Of a stretch of 64,000 nucleotides of DNA, positions 44,301 to 56,993 are shown in pieces. Source of the DNA: Penium margaritaceum (lineage: Eukaryota > Streptophyta > Zygnematophyceae > Desmidiales > Peniaceae); the NCBI GenBank assembly GCA_023375785.1, contig SZWC01001563.1, positions 116,972-180,971 of the forward strand, given 5' to 3'. The notes beneath the pieces are model-generated. The model was not told where the DNA came from. It did not search any database and worked only from the letters and a program-made list of their open reading frames with translations. Positions within the stretch are counted from its first letter, which is position 1. Each line of letters begins with the position of its first letter. Made by a program: the position numbers and the translations under genes.

Positions 44301-45012
44301 GGGCTTGGAATAACCAGCTATGATGGGCTACACCGTGTAGCGGAAGGTGAGTGAGAGGAAGCTGGAGCTACAGGCATGGCAGGTGCAAGGGGGATAATGT
44401 TGAATATTTGCCCCTTTGCATTCCCAAGTGCGGCGCCGGGAGGCACAAGCAAACTGCTAGAGAGAGAAAACTTCTTACAGTTGGATCCAGCAGCTCAAGG
44501 ATTGCTCGGATCCTAAACTGGAGGATTTTACCTAAAAGTTGACAAGTTGCTGAATCTGGTGGAAGGTGTTTCACCAAAATCGGACAAGGAACAAGGGAGA
44601 TATGAGCTTCCAGAGTTGGGGTGTGCACGGCGGCTCTGGGAGCCCACCGCAACTCACCCTCTTTTGAATAATCGCCCTGACCGAGTAACAAATTTCCTTC
44701 TGGAGATTTTTTTCCAGAAAGGCTGTCGAGGCGCCAGGTGAAAAACCTGCCAGATGTGAGAAGTGCACTTTGTTTCTTAGGGAGTTGGCCCAAATTCAGG
44801 CTTGGCGTCATAGCTCAATAGTACATTTTGTTACTTGGGCGCTTTGTCAAAATTTAGACTGCACGTTTGCGAACAGGTTTTCAACCCATATGAATCTCCA
44901 TCACGAAACTTGATAATTAAATCATAGAAACAGGCCTCAAAGGTGTGTCGGTCACCCCCACTACCTATAGTAACATCTGCGCCTCCGGTATGGTGTTTTG
45001 ATGGATCTTTGA
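43026..45012 (+). mobile_element. Ty1/copia fragment C (B family), 3' part
   Basis: Plus strand, starting abruptly within RT and running through RNase H, a polypurine tract (AGGTGCAAGGGGGATAA, 44381-44397) and the first 615 bp of a 3' LTR (44398-45012). The proteins match B. The left junction with the LINE is abrupt. Broken, with about eight or more breaks. The LTR is cut by another LTR start at 45013. Confidence 0.85.
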
Positions 45013-45280
45013 TGTTGAGGATTTGTCCATATGCATGCCCAAGTGCAGTGCTGGGAGGCACCGGCAAGACTTGAGAGAGAGGAAAATCCTTATAGTTGGA
45101 TTTAGCAGCTTCAGGATTGCTCTGATCCTTAACTGTATGATTGCCCCTAAAAGTTGACGGGTTGTTGAATCCGGTGGACGTCGTTTCACCAGAATTGGAC
45201 AAATAACAAGGGAAATATGGACTTCCACAGTTGGGGTGTGTACGGTGGCTCTGGGAGCCAGCCGCGATTCAAGTGCCGGT
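44398..45280 (+). repeat. Two stacked B-family LTR pieces
   Basis: The 3' LTR of C (44398-45012, TGTTGAATATTTGCCCC) is interrupted by a second LTR start at 45013 (TGTTGAGGATTTGTCC), which runs about 265 bp before similarity fades. Both follow the D LTR (8656 on) through GCATGCCCAAGTGC, gttgga, atcctaaactgga and ggtggaag blocks. Confidence 0.75.
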
Positions 45281-46431
45281 CGATGTCGGAGCATCACTTA
45301 CTCTTGCTGAGGGCGTTCTTCTTGCTCTGTTCCCCTGGGAATTTGTATGGGTTACATAGTTGTCTGTTTACAATTGTTTTGTTGACAAACAATTTTGTAA
45401 AACAATTGGTGGATTTGGCATTTTCTACGCGTCCAATAAGCAAAGATTCTGGCACATGTAAGGATCCGTCAAGAATCCAACAGCCGGACTAGCAATCTTG
45501 GGTATTTTGAAAACCAGCAAACTGGAAATCACAGAATCTGCCAAGTGATGCAAGTTAGAGAAAAAAATAGTGGTTTCCCAGAGTTCCAAGGTGACCCTGT
45601 CACAACGGCTGCGGAACCGTGATCCACATCGATGGGGCATTGATGTGGCTTGAGATCACATTTGACGTTCGCGCAATTTCCCCCCGACCCCCAACCCCAC
45701 CCACAACCTTGACCACAGACCAAGTCTGACACGGGCATCGAGTGAGCGCACATTCCAGAAAATCAGGGCCTCCCCCTCCTCCCTATCCCCACCACACCAC
45801 ACGTCCATCCAAGCCTTGTTGGTTTGAATTCCAGAGTAGAGTTATAAACAATTAGTTAATGAAGAGGTTTTCATGCTTAAGATGATGTTTCTCTTGCTCA
45901 TAGCTTCAAACCTAGATGCTCGCATTTAAAACCTTTCATCCAGCAATCAAACCTTAGACTTTGAAAATCAACTCTCGAACTTCAAATGTTGGAAAATGAA
46001 GTTAAAGAATCAAAGTCCAATTCAAAAAATCGAAAGGGAAACTTCTGACATTGAACTTTGCCTCGGTTTTGAAGCCCGATTCAAAACTTTGGAACTCAAA
46101 CTTCTGAAATCAAACTTATTGAAAATTTGACTTTGCAATGCAATGTTTCATCACCTTCAAGCTTTGATCCTCGAACAAGGACAAGTGGGGTATGAATGTT
46201 GAAATGCTTGGGTCAAGATTCTGCGTGCATCACTTTGACAGCCAAAACTTTATTCGTGACTCAAAACAGGCTTCACAATTTGCCTTGCCAGCTGGAAATG
46301 CCCTGGATAGGCAGCATTCCACGCTGTTTGTGACGCATGAAATGCTGCCATCGTGAGTCAGCACGGCTGACCACATGAGGATTAGGTAAGTCCAGCAACG
46401 ACGGAGTCAACCGGCGAATGCATCAATTCAG
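45281..46431. other. Unassigned AT-rich stretch with a CATCGATG palindrome
   Basis: Mostly AT-rich DNA with no coding motif (45800-46300 shows many short ttgaaa / tcaaa runs). The near-perfect palindrome at 45624-45648 (CCACATCGATG, GGG, CATTGATGTGG) resembles the hAT right-end palindrome and could be the end of a small non-autonomous hAT relative. An imperfect AT hairpin lies near 45365-45415. Confidence 0.4.
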
Positions 46432-47945
46432 TGAGTATTCCGTGCATAGTAATAGCCATAAAAATGCATAGTCCACCCTAGTAAGGCCCCATAATCTGAG
46501 GTGGCCGATGTGGGTGGGATCGCATCGATGTGCCGAGGTAGACATCGATGTGCCGGGGTTCGGGTGGCCAGGTCAACAGTGGAAATTAGAGAAACAAAGG
46601 GTTGTGTCCAATACCTACAGTCAGTTTCTGTTCTTGACTAGCAAAAGAACTAATACTAGATATGGAAAGTGAAGACATTCAAATGTGTTTGTGGCTATTC
46701 ATGAAAAATAAATTATTTAGAATCTAGAACATGGGAAATCTTTGCATTTTTAATGTAATGTATGCAAGACGGGTGCGTAAGCCCAGACGCATTGCCACAG
46801 AAAACCTTTATGAGTAGCAAACATTGCTAAGGAATGCCACGATAAACCTTCATAGCTCACCAATGTAACAAGTCACGTATCCAGCTCCTGCACAAAAGTT
46901 GTTGAAAATCAAGGGATGGCGTCAAAAGCTTGCTCAAGGAGTTTTCCCCACTACATCACTTGGGGAGGATTCACCATCAAAGACTCTTCACGAGGGACTT
47001 GAAATTTCTAGACTTTGGAGGCTCATTTCTGTTTTTCCGAGCCTCTTTGTTCTAGGTCCAAAGCGAGCGTGGTATGATCACAAACCTGTGAGTTTGCATG
47101 AGTATTTCTTGTTTAGAAACCCAAATTTTGTCCAAAACAAACTCACGTTTTGTTTTTGACACGGCGGCATAAAATTGTCACATGCGAGGCACGATCGGCG
47201 ATTTTGTGTTGACTTCTCTCACACAAACCTCAGTTTTGCACCCAATATATCCCTTATCGTTACCTGCTTTCACGGAGGGCAAGAGGCCACAAGTCTTGAC
47301 CCTCAGGGTGTCGCATCCTCATGGCCGCTGAGCGAGCAACACGCTTAATTGGCGGCCAGAAGGTGGCCGGCCAATCGCCAGCCGGTCACTTGCCTGGCCA
47401 CTGGCCATCCGGCCGGCTGTCAACCAGTTTGTCTGCGGCCAGCCTTCGCTATTGCAAGGGGAGGTGTCCAGCCAACTTTCATTTTGGCGAGGAGGAAAGA
47501 ATGACCCAGCCCTCTTGCTACATTCCTTCCTACTTATTATTAATGGTCCCGGTTCATAAACGACAAGTAGGAGTGCCAAATAGGGATTCATCAATATTAT
47601 GAAAGAAAGTTAGTAACTTCAATCACCTGCTAAACATGAACACATGCATGACACTCTTCCCTAAGCTGCAGCTTGTTGGTCAGCATGGCTACTGGCCTCC
47701 CCCCTGAAGGCAAGACTGTTTGCGTACAACCTTCTTGGACGTCCCCAACCTCCTATGGCTATTGTCCATGAATGCTGCCCAGTGGGTATGTTGTTCACTT
47801 GTGCAGCATTCAGTTGGTGTTCCCTACCACATGTCAATATTTGTGAATTGCCAGGTTACTCCATTAATCGCTAATCACTCCCATGAGCAAGCCATGTTTG
47901 GTCGTCCATGAGCAATGTTGAAGTCCACAACTGGCCCAATAAACA
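46432..47945 (-). repeat. Left long terminal repeat of the gypsy relic
   Basis: Shares with the right copy aatagccat, gccgatgtgggtgggatc, cctacagtcagtttct, ggacttgaaatttctagac, catggccgctgagcgagcaa and ggcccaataaaca, in the same order. It contains doubled CATCGATGTGCC motifs at 46521-46557. Confidence 0.8.
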
Positions 47946-48199
47946 AGGTATGCCTTCATTACCCGCAACCAGATTGTATGCTCTTGGTTCTAGAGTAGGC
48001 TTAAGACCTTGTATTGGCAATGGACAGCAAGGACTGTTGGTGGTGGCTTAACGGTCGTGTCTGTTGTGCATGGAGCCAGGAGGCTCACATGAAATAAAAC
48101 ATGTATCTTTACACTTAGCAGAAGCAGCAATCAGTATACCATTGGCCCAATGTGTGCAACGATGGAATAAAACCTAGTCCCATTCGGTGGAAGGTTCTA

Positions 48200-48920
48200 T
48201 GCTCCTAGCCACTGCAGTCGAGTATTCTTAGTGCTAAGCAACACCTTGTCGCCGATGTCAAACAAGACATCCTCGCAATTCTAGCCCGCATATGCCTTTT
48301 GGCGTTCTCAAGCCTCTTGAAGATTTCCTTTTGTTTCTCGCAACAAGGAGTCTCTGATTGGAAACGCCTTGAGAAAAAGACAATTGTCCTTCTGTATGCT
48401 AATTCTTCACCAATGAAGAGGACACCCTTGGATATCGACCACATTTAAACACAAATAGTGTGTACAGAGTGGATTCCCTCACATAGTTGCTCATTGCAAA
48501 CTGTGCCGCTGATAGAAATTTGTCTGTCATTCATGACAGGATCAACATACATGCAAATCGCCTCCCCACTTTACTTCATGTGCTTTGTTTGTTTTTTGGG
48601 TTAAGGGTGAAACACTGTCAACATGTGTGAATGTCTTCCAAAGTACTTATGCATCTTTTGCCAGAACACACTAGCAAGTTTTCTATCTCGATTGGAGATA
48701 ATACGCAACAGCGAGCCATGGTACTTTACAACTCCCTTGAAGAAGAGACAAATGGTCTCCTTTGCATTCACGTGAGTGGTTGTACATGACAAATTGTGTC
48801 ATTTTTGTGAGAGGATCCAAAATCACTTGTTTTGCATCATGGCTAGGGGCCGTGCCTAGATGACTAGTAATAGAATCCATGTTGATGCACTCCCATGGAG
48901 TTCCATGCACAGGAAGCTGT
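48200..48920 (-). pseudogene. pol (INT): Gypsy integrase fragment
   Basis: The minus strand shows PWECINMDSITSHLGTAPSH, then VILDPLTKMTQFV near 48790-48905. It then shows LFFKGVVKYHGSLLRIISN, then DRKLASVFWQKMHKYFG and TVFHP at 48601-48740. These are the gypsy rve blocks PW..ISMDFI, DRLTKMAHF, LHG.P..I.SDRD..F.S.FW and STAFHP. The tail with FKRLENAKRHM near 48300-48330 matches the region before the GPY/F module. Fossil. Confidence 0.78.
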
Positions 48921-48972
48921 TGGCGGAGTCTAGCAGACTTCTCCTTACTAGCCTTGTTTTGAAGATATTTTT

Positions 48973-49048
48973 ATGGCTATTTGTAGGCGCCGAATACACA
49001 CTGAAAGAAACTCCTTTTAGTGTGTATTCAACGCCTAGGAATAGCCAT
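48973..49048. repeat. 36-bp-arm imperfect inverted repeat at the right LTR edge
   Basis: Arms 48973-49008 and 49013-49048, a four-base spacer and a few mismatches. The LTR start TGTGTATTC lies in the right arm. No matching arm precedes the left LTR copy. Confidence 0.8.
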
Positions 49049-50593
49049 GAAATGCACCTAGGAATGCACAATCCACCCCTGCAAGACCCGATGTTCTGAA
49101 GTGGCCAATGTGGGTGGGATCACATCGATGTGCCAAGGTAGACATTGATGTGCCGGGGTTCGGGGTGGCCAGGTGAACAATGGAAAAAAGACAAACAAAT
49201 GGTTGTGTCCAACACCTACAGTCAGTTTCTATTCTTGAATAGCAAAAGAACTAATACTTGATATAGAAAGTGAAGACATTGAAATGTGTTCGTGGCTATT
49301 CATGGAAAAAAATCATTTAGAATCTACCACATGGGAATTCTTTGCATTTTTACAATAATGTATGCAAGAGGGGTATGTGCGTCCAGACGTATTGCCAGAG
49401 AAAACCTCTAAGAGTAGCAAACATTGCTAGGGAATACCACAATAGACCTTCATAGCTCACCAATGTAACAATTTGAGTATCCAGCTCCTGCACAAAAGTT
49501 GTTGTTGAAGATGAAGGAATGGCGTCAAGAGCTTACTCGAGGAGTTTTTCTCTCTACATCACTTGGGGGGCAATCACCATGAAAGACTCTTGACAAGGGA
49601 CTTGAAATTTCTAGACTTTAGAGGCCTGTTTCTGTTTTTACCTAGCTCTTTTGTTCTAGGTTGAAAACGAGGGTGGTATGATCCCAAACTTGTGAGTTTG
49701 CATGAGAATTTCTGGTTTGCAAACCCACATTTTGTCCAAAACAAAATCGAGTTTTGTTTTTGACACGTCGGCAGAAAATTGTCACATGTGAGGCACGATC
49801 GACAATTTTGTGCTGACTTCTCTCACGCAAACCTCAGTTTTGCACTCACTCTATCCCTTATCCTTACTTGCTTTTGTGAGCAAGGAGGGAGAGCAAGGGT
49901 GAGGGCAAGAGGCCACAAGTCTTGACCCTCAGGGTGTCGCATCCTCATGGCCGCTGAGCGAGCAACAGGCTTAATTGGCGGCAAGCAGGTGGCCGGCCTA
50001 TCGCCAGCCGGTCACTTTCCTGGCCGCTGGCCACCCAACCGGCTGTCAACAAGCTTCTTGATGGCAAGCAAGGGGCTGGCTGGCAGCCAGCCCTCGCTAT
50101 TACAAGGGGAGGTGTCCAGCCAACTCTAATTCTGGCGAGGAGGAAAGACTGAACCGGCCCTCTTGCTACATTCCTTCCTACTTATCATTAATGGTCCCGG
50201 TTCATGAACAACAAGTAGGAGTTACAAATAGGGATCATCAACATTATGAAAGAAAATTGATAACTTCAATCACCTGCTAAGTATGGACACGCGCATGACA
50301 CTCTGTCATAAGTTGTAGCTTGTTTGTTTGCATGGCTATTGGCCTCCCACCTGAAGGCAAGACCGTTTGCGCGACAACCTTCTTGGACGTCCCCAACCTC
50401 CTATGGTCGTTGTCCATGAATGATGCCCAATAGATATGTTGTTCACTAGTGCCGCATACAGTTGGTGATCCCTACCACATGTCAATATTTGTGAATTACC
50501 AGCTCACTTCATTAATCGCTGATCACTCCCATGAGCAAGCGATGTTTGGTCGTCCATGAGCAGTGATCAAGTCCACAACTGGCCCAATAAACA
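49021..50593 (-). repeat. Right long terminal repeat of the gypsy relic
   Basis: A 1,573-bp copy of 46432-47945, with an extra gagcaaggagggagagcaag-type insertion near 49876 and other length changes. The similarity is moderate, so the pair is old. Confidence 0.8.
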
Positions 50594-51373
50594 AGGTATT
50601 TGTTGGCCTGAGGGTGACTGTGCACCCTGGAGGGTCCCTATCAGTGGCTGGTTCACACCACCAACTGTTTTTGGAGAGACTGAAACTGTGGTGGGAATTG
50701 GTTCCAAGGATGGTAGAAAACTGGTCAGAGAGTAAGGCAATAGTTTTAGCCTGAATTGGCTGGGAATGCACACCCATCAAGGCTCACAAGCAGTGGCATT
50801 TTATAGCCACTAATATGAGCTTTCCAGAACACCAAAGCATACAAGATTTGGAGCTTCCTAGCTGATTTTGTGGCTTCCAGAGTAGCCCTTGGTAGGCTGT
50901 CCTTTTTCCCACCTAGGAAGGCATCCCTTCCTCCCTCTAGAATCTTCTGCCCCTTCATAGATTCCTCAGCCTGCTTCTAGTAGGAAAGAAGGTATCTAGA
51001 AGAACAAGACACCTCTAGATGCCTTGTAGGACAAGTCAACCCTTCTAGAGGGTGTGCCACCTTCCTGGACCCTCACCTAGCCTTCTAGAAACTCAAGGAG
51101 GAATTCTAGAGTTTGAGCTATCTTCCTTGCATCTATTTTTCACCTCCCTTGAAGCAAGGAAGAAATTGATCTTGTGGGACTTGGACCCGGCCCCTGTCTC
51201 TAGAGGTTGAAACCATTAACCTCTAAGCCACTAAGGCTTGTCTTTTTGGTGTCCCTTTTTGGAGTCACTCCTGCCATGGTGAGGAGCATCTGTCCTACGA
51301 TCTTCCCCTTGCGCATCACCCATGCCATTCGTTCAAGCTCCACCTGCAACTGAGGAGTCTTTCTCCTCATGGG
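50594..51373. other. Unassigned stretch before Copia F
   Basis: No recognised protein. It contains several ttctaga / tctaga iterations at 50980-51120 and a tRNA-like module (51155-51235). By the AGGCA duplication it is continuous with 57751 onward before F inserted. Confidence 0.4.
51155..51235 (-). other. Possible tRNA-derived (SINE-like) head
   Basis: On the minus strand TTAGTGGCTTAGAGG resembles an A box. About 35 bases on, CCGGGTCCAAGTCCCAC resembles a B box with its T-arm stem. There is no closed acceptor stem or CCA, and no SINE tail was found. It is a tentative call. Confidence 0.3.
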
Positions 51374-51378
51374 AGGCA

Positions 51379-52114
51379 TGTTGGAACTTGAGGAGAGAGG
51401 GAGCCTTGGAGAAGCGAGCATGTGTGATTGGAAGGGCATCACTTGTGCTGAAGAATGGTTGTTCAATCACTCAAAATGATGGAGTACATATAGAGCTAGA
51501 GCTTGGGCAAGTCAGCCCTCTCACAAGCCACACCACTTAGCCATGGAGGCTAAGGCTCACACACTAGAGTCCATAATCTCACACAAGGGAGATATAAGCC
51601 AAGCAATCAGGCTGACCACTCACACACGATCTAGAGAGCTAGAGAAGGCTCTCATGGCACACTCCTAGTGGTCACATAACCCACAAACCCATGGAGAATC
51701 GCCATGTGTCCATGGCTAGCACACAAAGATCTCACCTCACCTAAAAAGTAAGGAGAGGTACCTTTATCCTAGTCAGCACACTCTGACAAGGCAATCCTAA
51801 GACCAAAGACCTTTTTGGATATTTCTTCCACCAGGTCTTGACCCTGGACCTCTTGCCTTTTTCTTTTCTCAGGCTAAGGCATGGAGCCATCGCCCATGGT
51901 CACCCGGATATCGACGGTCGATGACCCCGGAAACTACGAAGATTCATATCTCCCAATCCGACCGTTGGATCGGCCTCAAACTTAAACCGTAGACATTTTT
52001 CCACCTAATCTTTCCAATGATGAAGTCAGATTGACAATCGAAGCAGCATCCGGTGCTTTCCTGGAACTTGCTCTTGTGAACTTGAAACTAAGCCGGATGG
52101 CTCCTTTCCCAACA
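51379..52114 (-). repeat. 3' LTR of Copia F (736 bp)
   Basis: TGTTGGAACTTGAGG to TTTCCCAACA on the plus strand, with TGTTGG/CCAACA inverted ends. It is followed inward by atctcccactttgccgc, the polypurine tract on the minus strand (52115-52130). Confidence 0.95.
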
Positions 52115-52259
52115 ATCTCCCACTTTGCCGCAATCAGAGTGGGCTGAGTCAACATGCCTTCATGCAGAAGTGCTGCTTCTCATGGGTCACTTGCTTGGTG
52201 CAGAAATCAACGACCTGCTTGCTGGTTGGAGTAAACTCCAGCTTGATAGCACCCTCCTA

Positions 52260-53660
52260 CACCATGTGCCTGATGAAATGATATCCGATGTCAATGTGCT
52301 TGGTGCGTGCATGGTGCTCAGGATTCTTGGCGAGTGCAATTACGCTCTGGTTGTCGACGCGCACAGGAACTGGAACTGCTGCACTCCCACTCATCTCTGC
52401 CATGAGACGTTGGAGCCAAACTGCTTCCTTGGCTCCAAAACTGAGAGATACGTACTCAGCGTCTGTACTCGAGGTGGCCACGACCCCCTGCCGCTTGCTG
52501 CAGCAGCTGATGGCTCCACCATTCATGAGGAACACATGTCCAAGGATGGACTTACGATCCTCAAGGTTTGAAGCCCAATCTGCGTCTGTGTAGCCGATGA
52601 TGCTATTGTCATTGCCGTTGTAGGTGATGCTGACGTTGATGGTTCCAGCAAGGTAGCGGAAGATCCGCTTCACTGCCTTCTGGTGCTCCGGTCCGGGATT
52701 AGCCATGTGCTGGCTCACAGCGCTCACAGCCTGTGCGAGGTCCGGCCTGGTTGCCACCATCAGGTACATAAGACTGCCGACGGCGCTCTGGTACTTCTGC
52801 CGCTCAGTTGCATTTGCTTCTCCATTGAAGCTCACGAGGTACTGCCGCGTCTCCAGCGGTGTGCCGATGGGCTTTGCCTGTGCCATGCGGAACCGCTGCA
52901 AAACATCCTTGATGTAGCGGCTTTGCCGCAGCGAGAGAGAGCGTGACTTATGGTCACGCGTGATCTGGATACCGAGGAAGTATGATGCCTCCCCGAGATC
53001 AGACATCTAGAAGCGCTCCTGCATGGCTTCCTTGAACTCCTGCAGTGCAGACATGCTGTTGGAAAGGAGGAGCATGTCATCCACATAGACAATGATGATG
53101 AGGATCTCATGCTCATGCTGCCAGCGATACACGCTGTAGTTACACTCGCTGCGCTCAAACCCCATGCACTGCAACGCCGCATCCAACTTCTGGTTCCAAG
53201 CACGCGATGCTTGCTTGAGGCCGTACAGCGACTTCTGCAGCTTACAGACTAGGTGCTCTAGGCCATCCATGACGCACCCCTCCGGCTGCTCCATGTAGAT
53301 CTCCTGCTCCAAGTCACCATTCAAGAATGCCGTCTTGACATCCATGTCGTGAACCTCGAAGTCCTCAGCTGCTGCATAAGAGAGGAGCGTGCGCACAGAG
53401 GCAAGCTTTGTAACAGGGGCAAAAGTTTCTATGTAGTCGATGCCCTCCTGCTGCGAGTAGACGTTGGCGACCAGCCTCGCCTTGTACTTTTGCACGTTAC
53501 CATCTGCTCCCCGCTTCTTCTTGAAGATCCACTTGCACTTGATCACCTTACGTCTTGGTGGACGCTCAGTCAGCTCCCACGTATCGTTGTCCAGCTGCGA
53601 CTGTATCTCCTGCTGCACGGCTTGCGCCCAATCTGCTGCATCCGGTGCAGCCATGGCCTC
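52260..53660 (-). pseudogene. pol (RT-RH): Copia F reverse transcriptase and RNase H
   Basis: RT has CKWIFKKKRGADGNVQKYK and the ARLVANVYSQQEGIDYIETF block. DMDVKTAFLNGDLEQEIYM, KLQKSLYGLKQASRAWN and the catalytic IVYVDDMLLLSNSM (53050-53090) follow. RNase H has GYTDADWASNLEDRKSILGH near 52555-52615, SSTDAEYVSLSFGAKEAVW, and TKHIDIGYHFIRHMV at 52257-52300. The best-preserved RT-RH pair in the window. Fossil part of F. Confidence 0.93.
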
Positions 53661-53699
53661 CTTGTATGACGTTGGCTCATCTGAATCTGCTGCAACTGC

Positions 53700-54900
53700 G
53701 ACGTTCATCTGTTCTGGTTTCTGGAGCATCCAGAAATGGCCGCGCTCACCAGGCTTGTAACGCACCCTAAGAGGGTACCTGCGACCTTGTGCTGGAGCGT
53801 TAGCGGGCGGCTGGCGCGGTGCTGCTGGCACAACTGCTGCTCCTGGTGGTGCTACATCTCCCTCCTTTGCTTCTGCCGATGAGGCTGCTATATCTGCAAC
53901 ATCAAACATGGGAGAGTAGAGTGATTCTCCCACAATCACAGTAGAGGAAGGATCGGGAGAAACTGGGTCTGGAAGAATTTCTGCTCCCACTATTTTGTCT
54001 GATGCTGGTTCTGCTGCCTCTTCACACACGATGTTGTTGCCGTTGACGTTGCTCTCGTTGAAGACGACATCCCTGGAGATGATGACGTGGCCTGCATCCC
54101 TCTCGTAGAGGCGATACGCCTTGCTTGCCACGTCGTAGCCAATCATCACCATATGCGCACTCTTCGCGTCCCACTGTTGCCGCTTCTCCTTTGGAACGTG
54201 CATGTGCGCCAAACTGCCAAACGCGCGAAGATGACCCACGCTCGGCTTCTTGCCAAACCACGCCTGGTACGGCGTCATCTGCTCTAGGGCCTTGGTTGGA
54301 CTGCGGTTCTTGATGTAGACCGCAGTGCTCACACCTTGAGCCCAGAAGTTGTAGGTCAGCCGGGCCGCGTGCAGCATGGAGCGCGCCGACACCACAATGG
54401 TACGGTTGGCGCGTTCTGCTACCTCGTTTTGCTGCGGCGAGTACGGCGCGGTACGCTGCGCCTTGATGCCAGCTGCTGCGAGGTAGTCCTGGAACTCCTT
54501 GCTTAGATATTCTCCACCGCGATCGCTATGCAGCGCCTTGATCTTCTTGCCAGTCTGGTTCTCTACCATGGCCTTGAACTCCTTGAACCTGTCAAAGCAC
54601 TGGTCCTTGGAGGAAAGGAAGTACACAGCAGTGTAACGGCTGAAATCATCAATGAAGGTGAGAAAATACCTAGAGCCTCCAAAGCTCTGGGTCAGCATCG
54701 GTCCGCACAAGTCCATGTGGACCAGCTCCAACACCTCTTTTGCACGCTCCCCTGCTCCAGAGAACGCCTCACGTGCTGCTTCCCCTCCAAACAACCGATG
54801 CATAACTGCTGCTCTAAGTTAGAGATGGTAGGCAGGTCACGCACCATCTGCTTTGCTTGAAGCTGCTGCAAGGCGCGCATGCCAATGCGGCCGTAGCGCG
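53700..54900 (-). pseudogene. pol (INT): Copia F integrase, GAG-pre-integrase and linker
   Basis: GAG-pre-integrase has KIWHARYGRIGMRALQQLQA near 54840-54910 and the CIGCLEGKQHV block. The integrase core has HMDLCGPMLTQSFGGSRYFL, DDFSRYTAVYFLSSKDQCF, and LHSDRGGEYLSKEFQDYL near 54490-54540. APYSPQQNEVAERANRTIV lies near 54400-54460. The tail is MIGYDVASKAYRLYERDAGH near 54090-54150. The linker is Ala/Pro/Ser-rich (53760-54040). Fossil part of F. Confidence 0.93.
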
Positions 54901-55229
54901 CATGCCAGATCTTGCCATTTGTCGCCTGCACCACTACTGCAAGACTCTGCTCACGCGGGATCTTGGTTGCCCCCAGCAGGCGGTACATGTCGCCATCCTT
55001 CACCGATTTGGCCAACTCCTCTCATGTTTCCTTGTTGAGGATGTAGCCATAATCATCGTCAAAAACAACGCGTAGTCCTATGTTTGTGAGAGAGTACACT
55101 GAGAGAAGGTTGAACGCAGCATCAGGTACATACAACACGCCATGTAAAATTCCCACTTCAATGCCACGCGGGGTCTCCAACCACATCTCCACAATCCCAA
55201 CCCCCTCAGCATACACCACCCGATCATCA

Positions 55230-56370
55230 CCTAAAGCAATCAGACGGGGGGGAATGGACAGCAGCTGCGTGAACCACTCCTCGTGCGTCAGACTCTTGGT
55301 ACACCCTGAGTCCTCGTACCACGCCAGATCCGCCTTTTCCTTCTGCGACATGTCAGACTTCGCCATGAAGAGGCGGTCGCGCAGCTCCTTGGCAACGTTC
55401 ATGTTGCCAAAATGGCGCACGCCAGTCTGGTTCTGCTGCAACTGCTGTTGCTGGCGTTGTTGTGACTGCTGCTGCTGATGCTGTGGAGATTGCTACTTTT
55501 GCTGCTGCTGCTGTTGCTGCTCCTTCTCGTCCCTCTTGAACTTGAAGCACTCTTTCTTGTAGTGCCCCTCTTTCTGGCAATAGTGGCACTTGCCCTTCTT
55601 CTTGCCTCTTTGCGGCCCGGACTGCTGTTGCTGCTGGTTGCGTGAGCCCATGGCCATGAAAGCTGCTTCACTGCTGCTGCCGCCATTGCGCTTCGCTGCA
55701 TTGCGACGCAATTCCACCTCCACCAGGTGTGTGCAGATGAAGTCGAGGCCGAGAGTTGGCTTGCACTCCAGCGTCTCTCGCACCGTGTTGTAGCTGGTTG
55801 GGAGTCCCCTCAGCAAGAGGAGGATGAAGCGCATTTCTTCCACAAGGTTGCCGGCCGCTCTCAGCTGCTTCGCCAGCTCCTGTGCCCTGTCCAGATACGC
55901 CTCCATCCCTTCACCACCCTGCATTTTCAGCGCCATCATCTTTTCCTCCAAAAGCATGAGGAATGCAGGATCCTTGCTCTCATACTTCTTGCACAACGTA
56001 TCCCACCCCTCCTTTGCAGTAGCCTTGTCACTCACGTACTGAAGATGCCGGTTGGAGATGGTGTTAACAAGCACCCTGTAGGCGTGCCTGTCCTTCTTCT
56101 TCCACTCCTCGTACGTCGCTGGTACAGCTTCAGAAGAACCCACATCAGCTGCACCCTTTTGCGGCGTCTTCCCCGCCACCACCTGCGCTGCGGTGATACC
56201 TTTTGCCTGTGGAACTGGAGCCGGCTCGTCGCCGCTCACCACCTCCCACAAGCCCCTCTCCTCCAAAAGGAGGCGGGTACGGATCTTCCAAAACGTTAAG
56301 TTGGCGCGTCCCTCCAGCCTTTCCAAAGGCTGGGCTGCTGTCACAACGCCAGCTGCTGCCATTTTGAGCC
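55230..56370 (-). pseudogene. gag-pro: Copia F gag and protease
   Basis: Gag has an N-terminal DUF4219-like LEGRANLTFWKIRTRLLLEE region, then HAYRVLVNTISNRHLQYVSD, GWDTLCKKYESKDPAFLMLL, and EAYLDRAQELAKQLRAAGNL. The zinc knuckle is CHYCQKEGHYKKEC near 55545-55585, followed by a Gln-rich run. The protease active-site region is AWYEDSGCTKSLTHEEWFT near 55270-55325. Fossil part of F. Confidence 0.93.
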
Positions 56371-56993
56371 TTGGTGATGCTCCGCGCTGCCCTTGGATGG
56401 CGGCGCTACCCCTGCTTCTGCTGCTTCTTCAGCCAGAAATCTGTTTGACAGAAAATGGACCTAGGTGCCAGCAGACTGGGAATTTTGAAAAACTGAGCCC
56501 ATCACTGGAAAATTCGGCTCAAAACCTTTCAGATCGACCCATAAAAGAGGGTCATCAGCAGGGGATTTTGAAAGATATGCCCTCTTAAAAACAGGGTATG
56601 CTTCTGCTCCTACTCCAACTCAGATCAGGCAGTTTGTAAACGGCCTTTCTCCCAAACAAATCAATGGACTGCAAATATGTTTGCACCAATGGAAAGCGTA
56701 GGAAAAATACTACAATTCGCATGTGCCAATTTTTAAATTTGACAAAGAAACGAGAGAGTTATGGTCATCACAAGGCGACAGTCTTACTCATAGAGAAGAA
56801 AGTAGCCGTGGCCGACCTTGTTTTGAGCATAACTCTCAATCCGACCGTTGGATCTTCGCGATCTTGGGCTTGTGGAAAGCTTGTCTCTTGAACTTGAAGA
56901 TCCAGTGGTTGATTGTCAAATCTGGTGAAGGTTTCACCCCAACCCGTCACTCTCAAAGTGACGGCCTGTGCTGGCTGGAAGTGGCAGAACCCG

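Larger units (their letters stand above)
46432..50593 (-). mobile_element. Ty3/gypsy relic: long terminal repeats and integrase only
   Basis: Direct repeats 46432-47945 and 49021-50593 (about 1.5 kb each) enclose a 1.07-kb interior whose only coding matter is gypsy-type integrase on the minus strand. On that strand the repeats begin TGTTTATTGGG, and they end with GAATACTCA or GAATACACA, compatible with LTR ends. No RT or gag is seen. Six bases after each repeat are also shared (aggtat), so a segmental duplication is the alternative. No target duplication was found. Heavily broken. Confidence 0.7.
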
